A stretch of 64,000 nucleotides of DNA from Parasutterella muris (GCF_943193095.1 NZ_CALPCV010000004.1:62001-126000), one strand, 5' to 3'; counted from the stretch's first letter, positions 17,914-27,633 are shown. Numbers and translations are program-made. The notes: a model not told the origin generated them from the sequence alone.

Positions 17914-19407
17914 TTAAACTTGTTTCTTTATGTCATCAAGCTTGCGCTGAACAGTGTGGAATGTCGCAAGCATAGATGTAGACGGTTTGTTCGGATCAAG
18001 AAGGCTGACCACGATGATCGTAAGGAACGAAAGAACGAAGCCTGGGATGATCTCGTAGAGGCCCCACCATGCGCCCTGGTGCCAGACCAGAACGGTAAGC
18101 GCGCCAACAATAATACCGGCAAGGGCACCGTTTCTTGTGCAGCCTTTCCAAAGCAGAGAAAGGATAATGATCGGACCGAACGCAGCACCAAAGCCGCCCC
18201 AGGCGTAGCTCACCAGAGACAGAACGAGGTTGTTCGGATCCATAGCGATCACGATAGCGACACAGCTCACCGCGATAACCGTCAGTCGTCCGATCCAGAC
18301 TAATTCGCGCTGATTGGCGTTAGGACGGATAAATACACGGTAGAAGTCTTCGGTAAGGACGGAAGAGCAGACGAGGAGCTGACAGGAAAGCGTACTCATA
18401 ACGGCTGCAAGAATCGCAGAAAGCAGTACGCCGCCGATCCAGGGATTAAAGAGGGTTGTGGAAAGGACCATGAACACGCGTTCATGATTCTCAGCAACCG
18501 CTTTGCCAAGGTCCGGATGCGCGGAGAAGAAGGCGGCTCCGAAGAAACCTGCCGCGACGGCACCGGTGAGCGAGAAGATGAGCCAAATCATGCTGATGCG
18601 GCAGGCTCTCGGCATCAAAGCGGCGTTCTTAGCGGCCATAAAACGAACCAGAATATGCGGCTGGCCGAAGTAACCCAGACCCCACGCAAGAAGTGAGATC
18701 ACACCGATGAAAGTCTGTCCCTGAAGCATGTTCAAGTGATTCGGATCAATCGCGCGAACCTGATCAATGGTCGCGGAAAAACCGCCTAAGTCAGCCATAA
18801 CAGCGATCGGCGCAATAATCAGGGCAAGACACATCATGGTCGCCTGAATGGTGTCTGTCCAGCTGACCGCGAGGAAACCGCCTAAGAAGACATAGGCCAA
18901 AGTAGCAATTGTTCCGAAGACCAGAGCCGTTTCATAGGGCATGTTAAATACAAGCTCAAAGAGTCTTGCGCTTGCGACCATGCCGGAGGCGGAGTAAATC
19001 GCAAAGAAGAGAAGAATAACGAAGGCGGAAATCACCCGGAGCATTCTCGAATTGTCTTCAAAGCGATGCGAGAAATAATCGGGAAGCGTCAAAGCGTTAT
19101 GGGCGGTCTCGGTATAGACGCGAAGCGGGGCTGCGACAATCAGCCAGTTGGCAAGCGTGCCGAGCGCCAAGCCGATAGCGATCCAGGATTCGCAGATACC
19201 GGATAAGAAAACCGCGCCCGGAAGTCCCATAAGGAGCCAGCCGCTCATATCGGAAGCGCCGACGGATAGGGCGGTTACCAGAGCGCCGAGTTTTCTTCCG
19301 CCGAGAATGTAATCATTGAAATTTTTTGTGAACCGCCATGCAACAAGACCGACGATTACCATGATCACCAAATAAGAAAAAAAGGTGATGGAAACAGGAG
19401 TAAACAT
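17914..19407 (-). CDS. putP: Sodium/proline symporter PutP
   Basis: A 497-residue sodium:solute symporter with about 13 membrane segments. Recognisable PutP stretches include FTKNFNDYILGGRKLGALVTALSVGASDMSGWLLMGLPG (cut here), the FLGGFLAVSWTD segment, YFGQPHILVRFMAA and STLSCQLLVCSSVLTEDFY. It takes up proline with Na+ across the inner membrane. I start at MFTPVSITFFSYL, which has AAAGAAGA upstream and matches the family N terminus; an earlier in-frame ATG would add 19 unlike residues. Monocistronic with its own terminator. Confidence 0.92.
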   Translation of the reverse strand: MFTPVSITFFSYLVIMVIVGLVAWRFTKNFNDYILGGRKLGALVTALSVGASDMSGWLLMGLPGAVFLSGICESWIAIGLALGTLANWLIVAAPLRVYTETAHNALTLPDYFSHRFEDNSRMLRVISAFVILLFFAIYSASGMVASARLFELVFNMPYETALVFGTIATLAYVFLGGFLAVSWTDTIQATMMCLALIIAPIAVMADLGGFSATIDQVRAIDPNHLNMLQGQTFIGVISLLAWGLGYFGQPHILVRFMAAKNAALMPRACRISMIWLIFSLTGAVAAGFFGAAFFSAHPDLGKAVAENHERVFMVLSTTLFNPWIGGVLLSAILAAVMSTLSCQLLVCSSVLTEDFYRVFIRPNANQRELVWIGRLTVIAVSCVAIVIAMDPNNLVLSLVSYAWGGFGAAFGPIIILSLLWKGCTRNGALAGIIVGALTVLVWHQGAWWGLYEIIPGFVLSFLTIIVVSLLDPNKPSTSMLATFHTVQRKLDDIKKQV

Positions 19408-19496
19408 ATCTTCTTTGAATAAGGTTAGAGGTCTGTATTTAAAAATATGATAACGAACGATCACTGCCTTTTACGCGATTAAAGACACTTAATCAA

Positions 19497-19523
19497 AAAG
19501 GTTCGCGTTTTTTGCGAACCTTT
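19497..19523 (-). terminator. Intrinsic terminator of moaA
   Basis: AAAGGTTCGC/GCGAACCTTT stem; on the minus strand it is followed by TTGATT after a run of T. Confidence 0.8.
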
Positions 19524-19530
19524 GGGGCTG

Positions 19531-20634
19531 TTATCCGCCGATATAGGACATTTCGATTTTGTGTTTCGCTCGTTCGGCGGAAGTTTCAGCAGTTCGTATT
19601 TCAGAGTAGTGGTCGTCCCTGGCACTCCAAATTCTGCCGATAGCGTCCTCAATTTCTTCGTCGGAGGCACCTCCTCGAAGCATCTGCCGAATGTCAAAAC
19701 CTTCTGTGGCAAAGAGACATTTATAAAGCTTGCCGTCAACGGAAAGACGGATTCTTGAACATTCCCTGCAAAACGGTTCGCTCACAGAAGAAATAAATCC
19801 GATTTCTCCCATACCGTCTTTATAGCGCCAGCGGGTCGCGACTTCTCCCGGATAATTAGGATCAACGGGTTCGATCGGGTAGCGGCTGTTGATCTCTTCA
19901 ACAATTTGTCGTGAAGGAATCACATCGTCCATTCGCCAGCCGTTGGTTGCGCCCACATCCATGTATTCAATGTAGCGGACAATGACTCCAGTACCGCGGA
20001 AATGTTCGGCGATCTTAATCAGCTCTTTTTCGTTCGTTCCGCGTTTAACGACAACGTTGATTTTCACAGACGAAATGCCGGCCTTTTGAGCTGCCTCGAT
20101 GCCTGCGAGCGTTCGCTCGATCGGGAAATCCACATCGTTGAGCTGCTTGTAAATTTCCGGATCCATGGCGTCAAGCGATACGGTAAGCCGCTTTAGACCG
20201 GCCGCGGCAAGCGCCTTTGCTTTTGCCTGAAGCGCAGAACCGTTCGTTGTCAGGGCGACGTCCAAGGGTTTGCCGTTCCAGGTTTTAAGTTTGCCGAGTT
20301 CGGTGATCAGATTTTCAATACCTTTGCGCAGAAGCGGCTCTCCGCCCGTAAGACGAATCTTTTCGACGCCGTTTTCAACAGCGATTCGAGCAAGGCGAAT
20401 GATTTCTTCAAAAGAGAGAATTTCTGTGTGTGCAAGGAATAAATGTTCTTTTTCAAACTTTTCCTTGGGCATACAGTAGCGGCAGCGGAAGTTGCATCGA
20501 TCGGTCACGGAAATACGAATATCCCGCAGCGGTCTGCCGCGGGTATCTACCCAGTGCGCTCCCTCCCGGTGAACTTCTCCGGCCAGGGGAATCGTTTTGG
20601 TGACGTATTTGATCGGTATAACTTTTCTGCTCAT
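19531..20634 (-). CDS. moaA: GTP 3',8-cyclase MoaA (molybdenum cofactor synthesis)
   Basis: A 367-residue radical-SAM enzyme for the first step of molybdopterin synthesis. The N-terminal cluster motif CNFRCRYC follows DIRISVTDR; IRLTGGEPLLR is the SAM/GGEP region. The second 4Fe-4S cluster uses the C-terminal cysteines in EPFCRECSRIRL and KCLFATEG. The chain ends in the Gly-Gly pair needed in this family (MSYIGG). The N terminus is longer than in E. coli MoaA by about 35 residues. It supports molybdoenzymes such as formate dehydrogenase, consistent with fdhD later in the window. Confidence 0.95.
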   Translation of the reverse strand: MSRKVIPIKYVTKTIPLAGEVHREGAHWVDTRGRPLRDIRISVTDRCNFRCRYCMPKEKFEKEHLFLAHTEILSFEEIIRLARIAVENGVEKIRLTGGEPLLRKGIENLITELGKLKTWNGKPLDVALTTNGSALQAKAKALAAAGLKRLTVSLDAMDPEIYKQLNDVDFPIERTLAGIEAAQKAGISSVKINVVVKRGTNEKELIKIAEHFRGTGVIVRYIEYMDVGATNGWRMDDVIPSRQIVEEINSRYPIEPVDPNYPGEVATRWRYKDGMGEIGFISSVSEPFCRECSRIRLSVDGKLYKCLFATEGFDIRQMLRGGASDEEIEDAIGRIWSARDDHYSEIRTAETSAERAKHKIEMSYIGG

Positions 20635-20750
20635 TCGTGCCTGTATTTTTTGTGAACGCTAATCATATACCTAGGAAGGTTTTGAGTCATTACGGTATCC
20701 GCATTAATCTCTATTAAACCACATTGCATTCAGGCGTTCGAGATTCAAGT

Positions 20751-20955
20751 ATGTGAAAAAGACCACACTTTATCGTCTCTCTAAATAAGCGTCGCAGAAG
20801 ATAAGTGTTCAGGGAGAAGCGAGCATGATCCGAACCGTTTATTGTGTGCAAAAGACCACAAACTCGCTGTGACATTGAAATCAAGGTGTTAGCCTGTTAT
20901 TTGCGAACCAAAGCCGTTTCGGTCTGACTGTAAACTATGCGCAAAAGACCACAAA
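20751..20955. repeat. Three direct repeats of a ~20-bp motif at exact 93-bp spacing
   Basis: The 11-mer AAAAGACCACA starts at 20757, 20850 and 20943, exactly 93 bp apart each time. Similarity extends upstream to a consensus ATRTGYGMAAAAGACCACA. The 82-bp sequences between copies are not clearly related. The array fills the region between the divergent moaA and rarA genes, so it could be a set of regulator-binding sites or a decayed tandem repeat. It is too sparse for a CRISPR array. Confidence 0.75.
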
Positions 20956-21052
20956 ATTATCGGAACCACTGTGCCGCAGATAAAGTCGTTATTTCTTGTT
21001 TCTTTGGAATATATTGCATAAACACAGGCGCAACTTTTGGTAATCTTAAACA

Positions 21053-22489
21053 ATGGAACAAGATCTTTTTGCACTTACGCCCGACAGCGCAGAGGAGCCG
21101 AACAAGGCTTCAAAGAGCGCTTCGTCCGGGCGTGTTAAACAAGCGGCCGATAAGGCTTCGCCTTTAGCTGAAAGGCTCAGGCCGCAGACCATTGACGAAG
21201 TTGTCGGACAGAAGCATTTACTCGGTCCGGGACAGCCGCTGCGCAGCGCCTTTGAGAATGCGCACCCGCACTCCATGATTCTGTGGGGACCTCCGGGCGT
21301 TGGTAAGACAACGCTCGCAAGGCTTATGGCAAACGCATTTGATTTGCCCTTTATTTCAATCTCCGCAGTGCTCGGAGGCGTCAAGGATATCCGTGACGCT
21401 GTGGAAAAGGCCACAGAAAATCGTCAGAAAACCGGACGCTCGACCGTCGTGTTCGTCGATGAAGTGCATCGCTTTTCTAAAAGTCAGCAGGACGCGTTTC
21501 TGCCGCATGTTGAGAGCGGTCTGTTTACCTTTATCGGCGCGACAACCGAAAATCCCAGTTTTGAGGTCATTTCCGCGCTTTTATCCCGCTCTTCGGTTTA
21601 TGTGCTCGAATCATTAAAGGAAGACGATCTGCTGGAGCTGCTTGATCGGGCGCTCAAGCGTGAGTATCCGACGCTGACTGTTACCGATGAGGCAAAGAAG
21701 ATTCTGACGGGGCTCGCCGACGGCGACGCGCGCCGATTCCTGAACGCTTTGGAAGTCTCCGCGACTATGGCGCTTGACCGCGGTGTCACAGTGCTCGATG
21801 ATAAATTTGTCCGCAAGGCACTCCCGGCAACCATTCGGCGTTTTGATAAGGGCGGAGATAATTTCTATGACACGATTTCCGCGCTTCATAAATCGATGCG
21901 GGGATCAGACCCGGACGCGGCGCTCTATTGGATGTGCCGCATGCTCGATGGCGGAGTGGACCCGCTTTATATCGCGCGTCGTCTCATGCGGATGGCTGTC
22001 GAGGATATCGGACTTGCTGATCCAAGAGCAATGGAAGTGACAACGAATGCGGTCGATATTTATGAACGCCTGGGCTCACCCGAAGGAGAGCTCGCACTTG
22101 CCAACGCGGTGGTTTACCTTTCCGTAGCTCCTAAGTCCATCAGTGTCTATCAGGCATTTAATAAAATGCGCGCCTTTGTAAAAAAGGACGGAACGAGACC
22201 CGTTCCGATGCATATCAGAAACGCGCCGACCAAGCTGATGAAAGATATCGGCAGCGGAGCGGGGTATCGCTATCCTCCGGACGAGCCGGGATCCTTTGCG
22301 GCAGGCGTGAAATATTTTCCGGATGAAATCCGGGAATATCGGGTTTATGAACCCGCGGACCGCGGAATGGAAATCAAGATTCGAGACAAACTTGAAAGCC
22401 TTCGCGCGCTCAATGCCGAGGCTCGGCGCGGTCAAATGCCGCCCGGTAAGAAAGTCGGCACGCGTCATGCGAGCGAAAAAGAGGATTAA
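21053..22489 (+). CDS. rarA: Replication-associated recombination protein A (RarA/MgsA, AAA+ ATPase)
   Basis: A 478-residue AAA+ protein of the clamp-loader clade. It shows LAERLRPQTIDEVVGQKHLLG, Walker A GPPGVGKTT near residue 79, Walker B VFVDEVHRFSKSQQDAFLPHVE, sensor 1 FIGATTENPSFEV, and a C-terminal tetramerisation domain with YDTISALHKSMRGSDPDAALYW and DIGLADPRAMEV. RarA acts at stalled replication forks together with SSB. The tail GYRYPPDEPGSFAAGVKYFPDE is typical. The N terminus is ~25 residues longer than the core and Ser/Ala-rich. Confidence 0.95.
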   Translation: MEQDLFALTPDSAEEPNKASKSASSGRVKQAADKASPLAERLRPQTIDEVVGQKHLLGPGQPLRSAFENAHPHSMILWGPPGVGKTTLARLMANAFDLPFISISAVLGGVKDIRDAVEKATENRQKTGRSTVVFVDEVHRFSKSQQDAFLPHVESGLFTFIGATTENPSFEVISALLSRSSVYVLESLKEDDLLELLDRALKREYPTLTVTDEAKKILTGLADGDARRFLNALEVSATMALDRGVTVLDDKFVRKALPATIRRFDKGGDNFYDTISALHKSMRGSDPDAALYWMCRMLDGGVDPLYIARRLMRMAVEDIGLADPRAMEVTTNAVDIYERLGSPEGELALANAVVYLSVAPKSISVYQAFNKMRAFVKKDGTRPVPMHIRNAPTKLMKDIGSGAGYRYPPDEPGSFAAGVKYFPDEIREYRVYEPADRGMEIKIRDKLESLRALNAEARRGQMPPGKKVGTRHASEKED

Positions 22490-22592
22490 CTGCGGGTTTT
22501 CCGAACTTTCAACGCAGGAATAGATCATTCCTAATGCGCCATGGCGTACAATCAAGAAATTCGCTTTGAAAAAATTAAGTAAGAGAAATTAA

Positions 22593-23894
22593 ATGCTTGA
22601 TCAGAACCTTTTAAGAAAAAATCTGCCGGAAGTTGTTGAACGTCTGGCAACTCGTAAGTTCAAATTCCCGACAGAACAGTACGAAGCTCTGGAAACCGAA
22701 CGTAAAGCGATTCAGACTGAAACAGAAGAACTTCAGTCAATGCGCAATCAGGTCGCTAAAAAGATTGGCGCCGCTAAAAAAGCCGGTGAAGATGCTGCCG
22801 AATTGATGAAGCAGGGCGCCGATATCGCCTCTCGTCTCGGCGAACTCGAAAAACGTACCGCTGACGTGAAAAAAGCTCTGACCGATCTTCTCTTAACGAT
22901 CCCGAATCTGCCCGATCCTTCTGTTCCCGTTGGAAAAGACGAAACAGAAAACGTCGAAGTTCGCCGCTGGGGCACTCCGAGAGAATTTGATTTTGAAATC
23001 AAAGATCACGTGGACGTCGGTGCGCCTTTAGGTATGGACTTTGATGTCGGCGCCAAGCTTGCCGGTACTCGCTTCGTTTTCATGAAGGGTCAGGTTGCCC
23101 GTCTGCATCGTGCGCTCGCTCAGTTCATGCTTGATACACACACAACAGAAAACGGCTATACAGAATGCTATACGCCTTATATCGCCAATCAGGAAACACT
23201 GATCGGCACAGGCCAGCTGCCGAAGTTTGAAGAAGACCTTTTTGCCGCTAAGAAAGGCGGTCAGGAAGGCGAGGGCGAAATTTTCTATCTGATCCCGACC
23301 TCCGAAGTGACTCTGACCAACTCCGTTCGCGGTCAGATGCTTAAAGAAAGCGATCTGCCGATCAAGATTACTGCTCAGACTCCCTGCTTCCGTTCTGAAG
23401 CCGGCTCTTACGGCAAAGATACGCGCGGTATGATCCGTCAGCATCAGTTCGAGAAAGTCGAAATGGTGCGTATCGTTAAGCCCGAAGACAGCTACAAGCA
23501 TCTTGAAGAAATGGTTGTCTGCGCCGAAGGCATTCTGCAGAAGCTCGGCCTGCCGTATCGCGTGATCACACTCTGCACAGGCGATATGGGCTTTGGTTCT
23601 GCCAAGACTTATGACCTTGAAGTTTGGCTGCCTGCTCAGAACACCTACCGCGAAATCAGCTCGGTCTCCAACTGCGAAGCTTTCCAGGCTCGCCGTATGC
23701 AGACTCGCTTTAAGAATGCTCAGGGCAAGACTGAATACGTTCACACGCTGAACGGCTCCGGTCTTGCGGTCGGCAGAACACTCGTCGCGGTTCTTGAAAA
23801 CTATCAGAACGCCGACGGTACAGTTACTGTTCCTGAAGTGCTTCGTCCTTATATGGGCGGCCTTGAAAAGCTGACGCCGGTTACTGCTAAATAA
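22593..23894 (+). CDS. serS: Seryl-tRNA synthetase
   Basis: A 433-residue class II synthetase. The N-terminal half is the long antiparallel coiled-coil arm that reads the tRNA-Ser variable arm (about residues 25-110, rich in Glu/Lys/Gln). The catalytic core shows TSEVTLTNSVRG, motif 2 TPCFRSEAGSYGKDTRGMIRQHQF and motif 3 LNGSGLAVGRTLVAVLE. It charges tRNA-Ser, one gene of which is at 9608-9698. AAGTAAGAGAAATTAAATG gives the start. Often downstream of rarA in proteobacteria, as here. Confidence 0.97.
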   Translation: MLDQNLLRKNLPEVVERLATRKFKFPTEQYEALETERKAIQTETEELQSMRNQVAKKIGAAKKAGEDAAELMKQGADIASRLGELEKRTADVKKALTDLLLTIPNLPDPSVPVGKDETENVEVRRWGTPREFDFEIKDHVDVGAPLGMDFDVGAKLAGTRFVFMKGQVARLHRALAQFMLDTHTTENGYTECYTPYIANQETLIGTGQLPKFEEDLFAAKKGGQEGEGEIFYLIPTSEVTLTNSVRGQMLKESDLPIKITAQTPCFRSEAGSYGKDTRGMIRQHQFEKVEMVRIVKPEDSYKHLEEMVVCAEGILQKLGLPYRVITLCTGDMGFGSAKTYDLEVWLPAQNTYREISSVSNCEAFQARRMQTRFKNAQGKTEYVHTLNGSGLAVGRTLVAVLENYQNADGTVTVPEVLRPYMGGLEKLTPVTAK

Positions 23895-23909
23895 TTAATC
23901 TGATTAACG

Positions 23910-23950
23910 AAGCGCTGAGATTTCTTTCAAGAGTTCAGCGCTTTATTTTT
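23910..23950 (+). terminator. Intrinsic terminator of serS
   Basis: AAGCGCTGA/TTCAGCGCTT stem followed by TATTTTT. Confidence 0.85.
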
Positions 23951-23964
23951 ACTGAGAGAAAAAA

Positions 23965-24969
23965 ATGTCCGCAGCACTCCCTCGTATCGCAATTTTGGCA
24001 ACCGGCGGCACAATCGCCGGCAAAGCTTCTTCCGCCTCCCAGACAGTGGGTTATAAACCCGGCAGCGCGTCAGTTCAGGATATTTTGGATTCTGTACCGG
24101 GACTTTCCGATGTCGCTGAGATTACAGCGGTCCAGGTCGCAAATATCGGTTCTGAAGATATGACGGATCATATTTGGACCAAGCTGGTCCGCGAAACTGA
24201 AGAGCAGCTCGCAGATCCCGAGATTGACGGTGTTGTCATTACACACGGAACCGACACGCTCGAAGAAACCGCTTTCCTTTTAAATCTCATTCTGAAGTCT
24301 GATAAGCCGATTGTGATTGTAGGCTCCATGCGACCTGCAACCTCGATTTCCGCTGACGGTCCGATGAATCTTCTGAACGCGGTGCGCACTGCCTGCTCAG
24401 AAAAATCGGTCGGCAAGGGAGTGTTAGTTGTGCTCAATGATGAGATTCACGGCGCACGCGATGTGACAAAAACCAATACGACAAACTGCTCGACGTTTGC
24501 TTCTCCGAGACTCGGAGCGCTGGGTTTTGTGACAGGCGGAATCGTCGATTTTTATAAAGCTTCCGTAAAACCGCATACCACTCAGACTCAGTTTACTTCC
24601 GCGCTTTTAAACGGCTCTGATCTGCCTCTGACGGATATTATTTATGCGCATGCTAATGAAGATTCCCGACTGATCGAAGCTTCGGCCGCGACTGGCGCTA
24701 AAGGCATTGTCTATGCCGGTATGGGCAACGGGTCCGTTCATGTCAACGCACTGAAAGGGCTGCGCGAAGCCATCGAAAAGGGCGTTATTGTTATCCGTTC
24801 TTCGAGAACCGGAAGCGGCGCCGTGGTGGATTCCGCTCCCGAGTGGAGTGAGGCCGGCATGATTAATGGCGGTACTCTGAATCCTCAGAAAGCAAGAATT
24901 CTGCTTCAGCTCTGTCTGGCTTCCGGCCTTGGCAGAGAAGAAATTATTGAAGCCTTTAACCGTTATTAA
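23965..24969 (+). CDS. L-asparaginase (type II-like, no signal peptide)
   Basis: A 334-residue asparaginase. The first catalytic threonine sits in ILATGGTIAGKAS, the second in VVITHGTDTLEETAFLL, and the DGPMNLLNAV and RSSRTGSGAV motifs follow in order. It hydrolyses asparagine to aspartate and ammonia. The sequence is closest in style to the periplasmic type II enzymes (TVGYKPGS, NIGSEDM) but the protein starts directly at the catalytic domain, so it appears cytoplasmic unless the true start is missed; no signal-like sequence is found upstream. Aspartate made here could feed fumarate respiration. Confidence 0.9.
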   Translation: MSAALPRIAILATGGTIAGKASSASQTVGYKPGSASVQDILDSVPGLSDVAEITAVQVANIGSEDMTDHIWTKLVRETEEQLADPEIDGVVITHGTDTLEETAFLLNLILKSDKPIVIVGSMRPATSISADGPMNLLNAVRTACSEKSVGKGVLVVLNDEIHGARDVTKTNTTNCSTFASPRLGALGFVTGGIVDFYKASVKPHTTQTQFTSALLNGSDLPLTDIIYAHANEDSRLIEASAATGAKGIVYAGMGNGSVHVNALKGLREAIEKGVIVIRSSRTGSGAVVDSAPEWSEAGMINGGTLNPQKARILLQLCLASGLGREEIIEAFNRY

Positions 24970-25065
24970 TCTCAAAACCCTGCTAGCGAATGCTCGAGGC
25001 TGAATCGTTTGGTTCAGTTTAAAGAGTGAGATTCTGATTGAACTGCGGGCAGGCGTGCATAGAGC

Positions 25066-25091
25066 AAGAGGACTGAATATTCAGTCCTCTT
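25066..25091. terminator. Bidirectional hairpin between convergent genes
   Basis: Perfect palindrome AAGAGGACTGAAT/ATTCAGTCCTCTT between the asparaginase and nitroreductase genes. Confidence 0.7.
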
Positions 25092-25099
25092 GAAACGTT

Positions 25100-25918
25100 T
25101 TAAACGAAGCTGCAGTTAATAGGCGGTCTTGCGGGGATCCGCTGAGCATGGATGGTCTTGTAGCCGAACACTATGGCGCAGTAACAATCCTCGTCTTCGC
25201 CAATTCCTAAGAATTCGCGGATTTTTGGAGAATACTTCGCGGCGTTAGCGGCGTATCCGGCAAAACAGCAGCCGATATCGCGGGCTTCAGCGGCCATATT
25301 GAAGTACGTCATCGCGATTCCGGAATCCACGCCGCCCCAAACAATATTTTTAGGTCCGACGGTAAAGGCGGTGCAGGGCGCTCCGCGAAGAATAATGTCT
25401 CTGCCTTTGCGCTGTCTGGCGATAATCGAGTCAATGTCGTAGCGCTTTGAAAGTACCGGATGTACTCTGCATTCGGTGTCCATCCAATCGGTAATCATGT
25501 CCCGCAGCATACGGGTCTTAAAGATAGAATCCGTCAAAATCCAGCGGATCTTTCTGTTGTTGCCGCCCGTGGGCGCATAGTTAGCCGCATCAAGAATGCC
25601 TTCCGTCACGGTTCTTGGAACAGGACGGGCGGTAAACATTCTGTATGAGCGTCTTGCTTTGAGGAAGAGATCCATTTTAGCGGAGGTTGAAGCATCCGCT
25701 CTCGGCGCCCTAGGAAGTGTTTCGCCCGCATCAAGCGCCTGTCGGCATGCGTCTTCCGGGCAATAAGCGGTGCATTGTCCGCAGCTGTTGCACTTATGCG
25801 CTATTTCTTCCGGCATGACCGGTCTTCCGTTTTCCAGGACCAGAAGCGACTTAGGACAAACAAAAGTGCAGGTGCCGCAGCCGGTGCATCGTGTCTCGTC
25901 AAGAATAAAATTAGACAT
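25100..25918 (-). CDS. Ferredoxin-nitroreductase fusion protein
   Basis: A 272-residue protein joining two 4Fe-4S motifs (CTGCGTCTFVCP near residue 11, CNSCGQCTAYCP near 43) to a nitroreductase-type FMN domain (RRSYRMFTARPVP, YAPTGGNNRKIRWILTD, then WGGVDSGIAMTYFNMAAEARDIGCCF). Such ferredoxin-nitroreductases are common in anaerobes and probably use ferredoxin-like electrons to reduce nitro or quinone-type compounds in the cytosol. The natural substrate is unknown. It lies downstream of ilvD but is separated from it by a strong terminator. Confidence 0.88.
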   Translation of the reverse strand: MSNFILDETRCTGCGTCTFVCPKSLLVLENGRPVMPEEIAHKCNSCGQCTAYCPEDACRQALDAGETLPRAPRADASTSAKMDLFLKARRSYRMFTARPVPRTVTEGILDAANYAPTGGNNRKIRWILTDSIFKTRMLRDMITDWMDTECRVHPVLSKRYDIDSIIARQRKGRDIILRGAPCTAFTVGPKNIVWGGVDSGIAMTYFNMAAEARDIGCCFAGYAANAAKYSPKIREFLGIGEDEDCYCAIVFGYKTIHAQRIPARPPINCSFV

Positions 25919-25931
25919 AGTGTGGTGTGAG

Positions 25932-25963
25932 TAAAAACAAAGCCGGCGTTAAACCGGCTTTGT
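25932..25963 (-). terminator. Intrinsic terminator of ilvD
   Basis: ACAAAGCCGG/CCGGCTTTGT stem; on the minus strand followed by TTTTTAC. Confidence 0.88.
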
Positions 25964-25974
25964 AAGTTGAAGGA

Positions 25975-27633
25975 TTAACTCAGGACAGCGCCGGAGGTGC
26001 CGGAGCTCACCAGTTTGGCGTATCTAGCCAGATATCCTGTGGTGATTCTCGGCTCACGCGGCTTCCAATTCTTTCTTCTCTCCTCAAGAACCTCGTCGGA
26101 AAGCTCAACTTCCAGTTTATGTTCCGGAATATTGATGGAAATAATGTCGCCTTCTTCGAGAAGCGCGATGGGGCCGCCAATCGCGGCTTCCGGAGAAACG
26201 TGTCCGATCGCGGCGCCGCGGCTGGCTCCGGAGAAGCGGCCGTCGGTAATTAAAGCGACTGTGGAGCCGAGTCCCGCGCCCATGATGGCCGATGTCGGAG
26301 AAAGCATTTCACGCATGCCGGGACCGCCCTTCGGACCTTCGTAGCGAATTACCACAACATCGCCGTCTTTAATCTGGCCGCCCCAGATTGCGGCGATCGC
26401 GTCTTCCTCACTGTCAAAGACGCGGGCCGGACCTTTGTGCACGAGCATTTCAGGCGCGACGGCGGAACGTTTTACGACGGAGCCGTCCGGAGCGAGATTG
26501 CCGAAGGGTGCGGCAATACCGCCGGTTTCGCTGTAGGGATTGTCGATCGGACGAATAATTTCCGGATCTTTGTTTTCCGCGTCTTTGATGTTTTCCGCAA
26601 TGGTTTTGCCCGTTACGGTCAACAGGTTGGTATTGATAAGACCTTTCTTAGCAACTTCCTTCATCACTGCCGGGATGCCGCCGACTTCATTCAGTTCTTC
26701 GATGAAGTGGGGGCCTGCAGGAGACAGGTGGCAAAGGTTCGGTGTGCGCTCTGAGATTTCGTTTGCCAGATGCATGTCAAGCTTGAAGCCGCATTCATGC
26801 GCGATTGCGGGCAGGTGCAGCATCGAGTTGGTGGAGCAGCCGAGCGCCATGTCCATAGTCATCGCGTTAATGAAGGCATCATAGGTCATGATGTCAAGCG
26901 GCTTGATGTCTTTCTTCAGCAGTTCCATAACTTGCATGCCCGCCTGTTTCGCGAGGCGGATACGGGCGCTCTGAACGGCAGGAATTGTGCCGTTGCCCGG
27001 AAGTCCCATACCCAGAACTTCTGTAAGGCAGTTCATGGAATTGGCGGTAAACATGCCGGAGCAGGAGCCGCAGGAAGGGCAACATTTCTGTTCAATTTCA
27101 TGAAGTTTTTCTTCGCTGATCTTGCCGGCCTTGTATGCGCCGACGCCTTCAAAAGCGGAGACGAGCGAAAGTTTCTTCTTGCCGATGACGCCGGCGCTCA
27201 TTGCGCCGCCGGAGACAAAAATAGTCGGGATATTCAGTCGGGCCGCAGCCATCAGAAGGCCCGGGACGTTTTTATCGCAGTTCGGAACCATCACGAGCGC
27301 GTCAAAAGCGTGGGCAATCGCCATGGCTTCGGTGCTGTCAGCGATCAGTTCACGACTGACGAGAGAGTATTTCATGCCTTCGTGTCCCATAGCGATGCCG
27401 TCGCAGACAGCGATAGCAGGGAACACGATCGGAACACCGCCGGCAAGTGCGACGCCCTGTTTGACAGCGTCGACGACCTTATCGAGGTTCATGTGTCCGG
27501 GGACGATATCGTTTTTAGAGCTGACGATACCGATCAGAGGTTTTTCCAGTTCTTCGTCGGTCAGGCCGAGCGCGTAGAGCAGGGAGCGGTGAGGTGCGGC
27601 TTGAGAGCCTTTTTTGATTTTGTCACTTCTCAT
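25975..27633 (-). CDS. ilvD: Dihydroxy-acid dehydratase
   Basis: A 552-residue IlvD, the iron-sulfur enzyme that makes branched-chain 2-oxo acids for isoleucine and valine synthesis. It starts MRSDKIKKGSQAAPHRSLLYALG, the usual N terminus; an earlier in-frame ATG would add 33 unlike residues. Cluster cysteines are in VPNCDKNVPG and CCPSCGSCSGMFTANSMNCL. The C-terminal region has LITDGRFSGASRGAAIGHVSPEA (signature, shortened here to its start LITDGRFSGAS) as expected. AAGG upstream of the ATG. Cytoplasmic. Single gene with its own terminator. Confidence 0.96.
   Translation of the reverse strand: MRSDKIKKGSQAAPHRSLLYALGLTDEELEKPLIGIVSSKNDIVPGHMNLDKVVDAVKQGVALAGGVPIVFPAIAVCDGIAMGHEGMKYSLVSRELIADSTEAMAIAHAFDALVMVPNCDKNVPGLLMAAARLNIPTIFVSGGAMSAGVIGKKKLSLVSAFEGVGAYKAGKISEEKLHEIEQKCCPSCGSCSGMFTANSMNCLTEVLGMGLPGNGTIPAVQSARIRLAKQAGMQVMELLKKDIKPLDIMTYDAFINAMTMDMALGCSTNSMLHLPAIAHECGFKLDMHLANEISERTPNLCHLSPAGPHFIEELNEVGGIPAVMKEVAKKGLINTNLLTVTGKTIAENIKDAENKDPEIIRPIDNPYSETGGIAAPFGNLAPDGSVVKRSAVAPEMLVHKGPARVFDSEEDAIAAIWGGQIKDGDVVVIRYEGPKGGPGMREMLSPTSAIMGAGLGSTVALITDGRFSGASRGAAIGHVSPEAAIGGPIALLEEGDIISINIPEHKLEVELSDEVLEERRKNWKPREPRITTGYLARYAKLVSSGTSGAVLS

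Noticed and set aside
20751..20955. CRISPR array
   Set aside because: Repeats are only ~11-20 bp with 82-bp unrelated intervals, only three copies, and no cas genes in the window.
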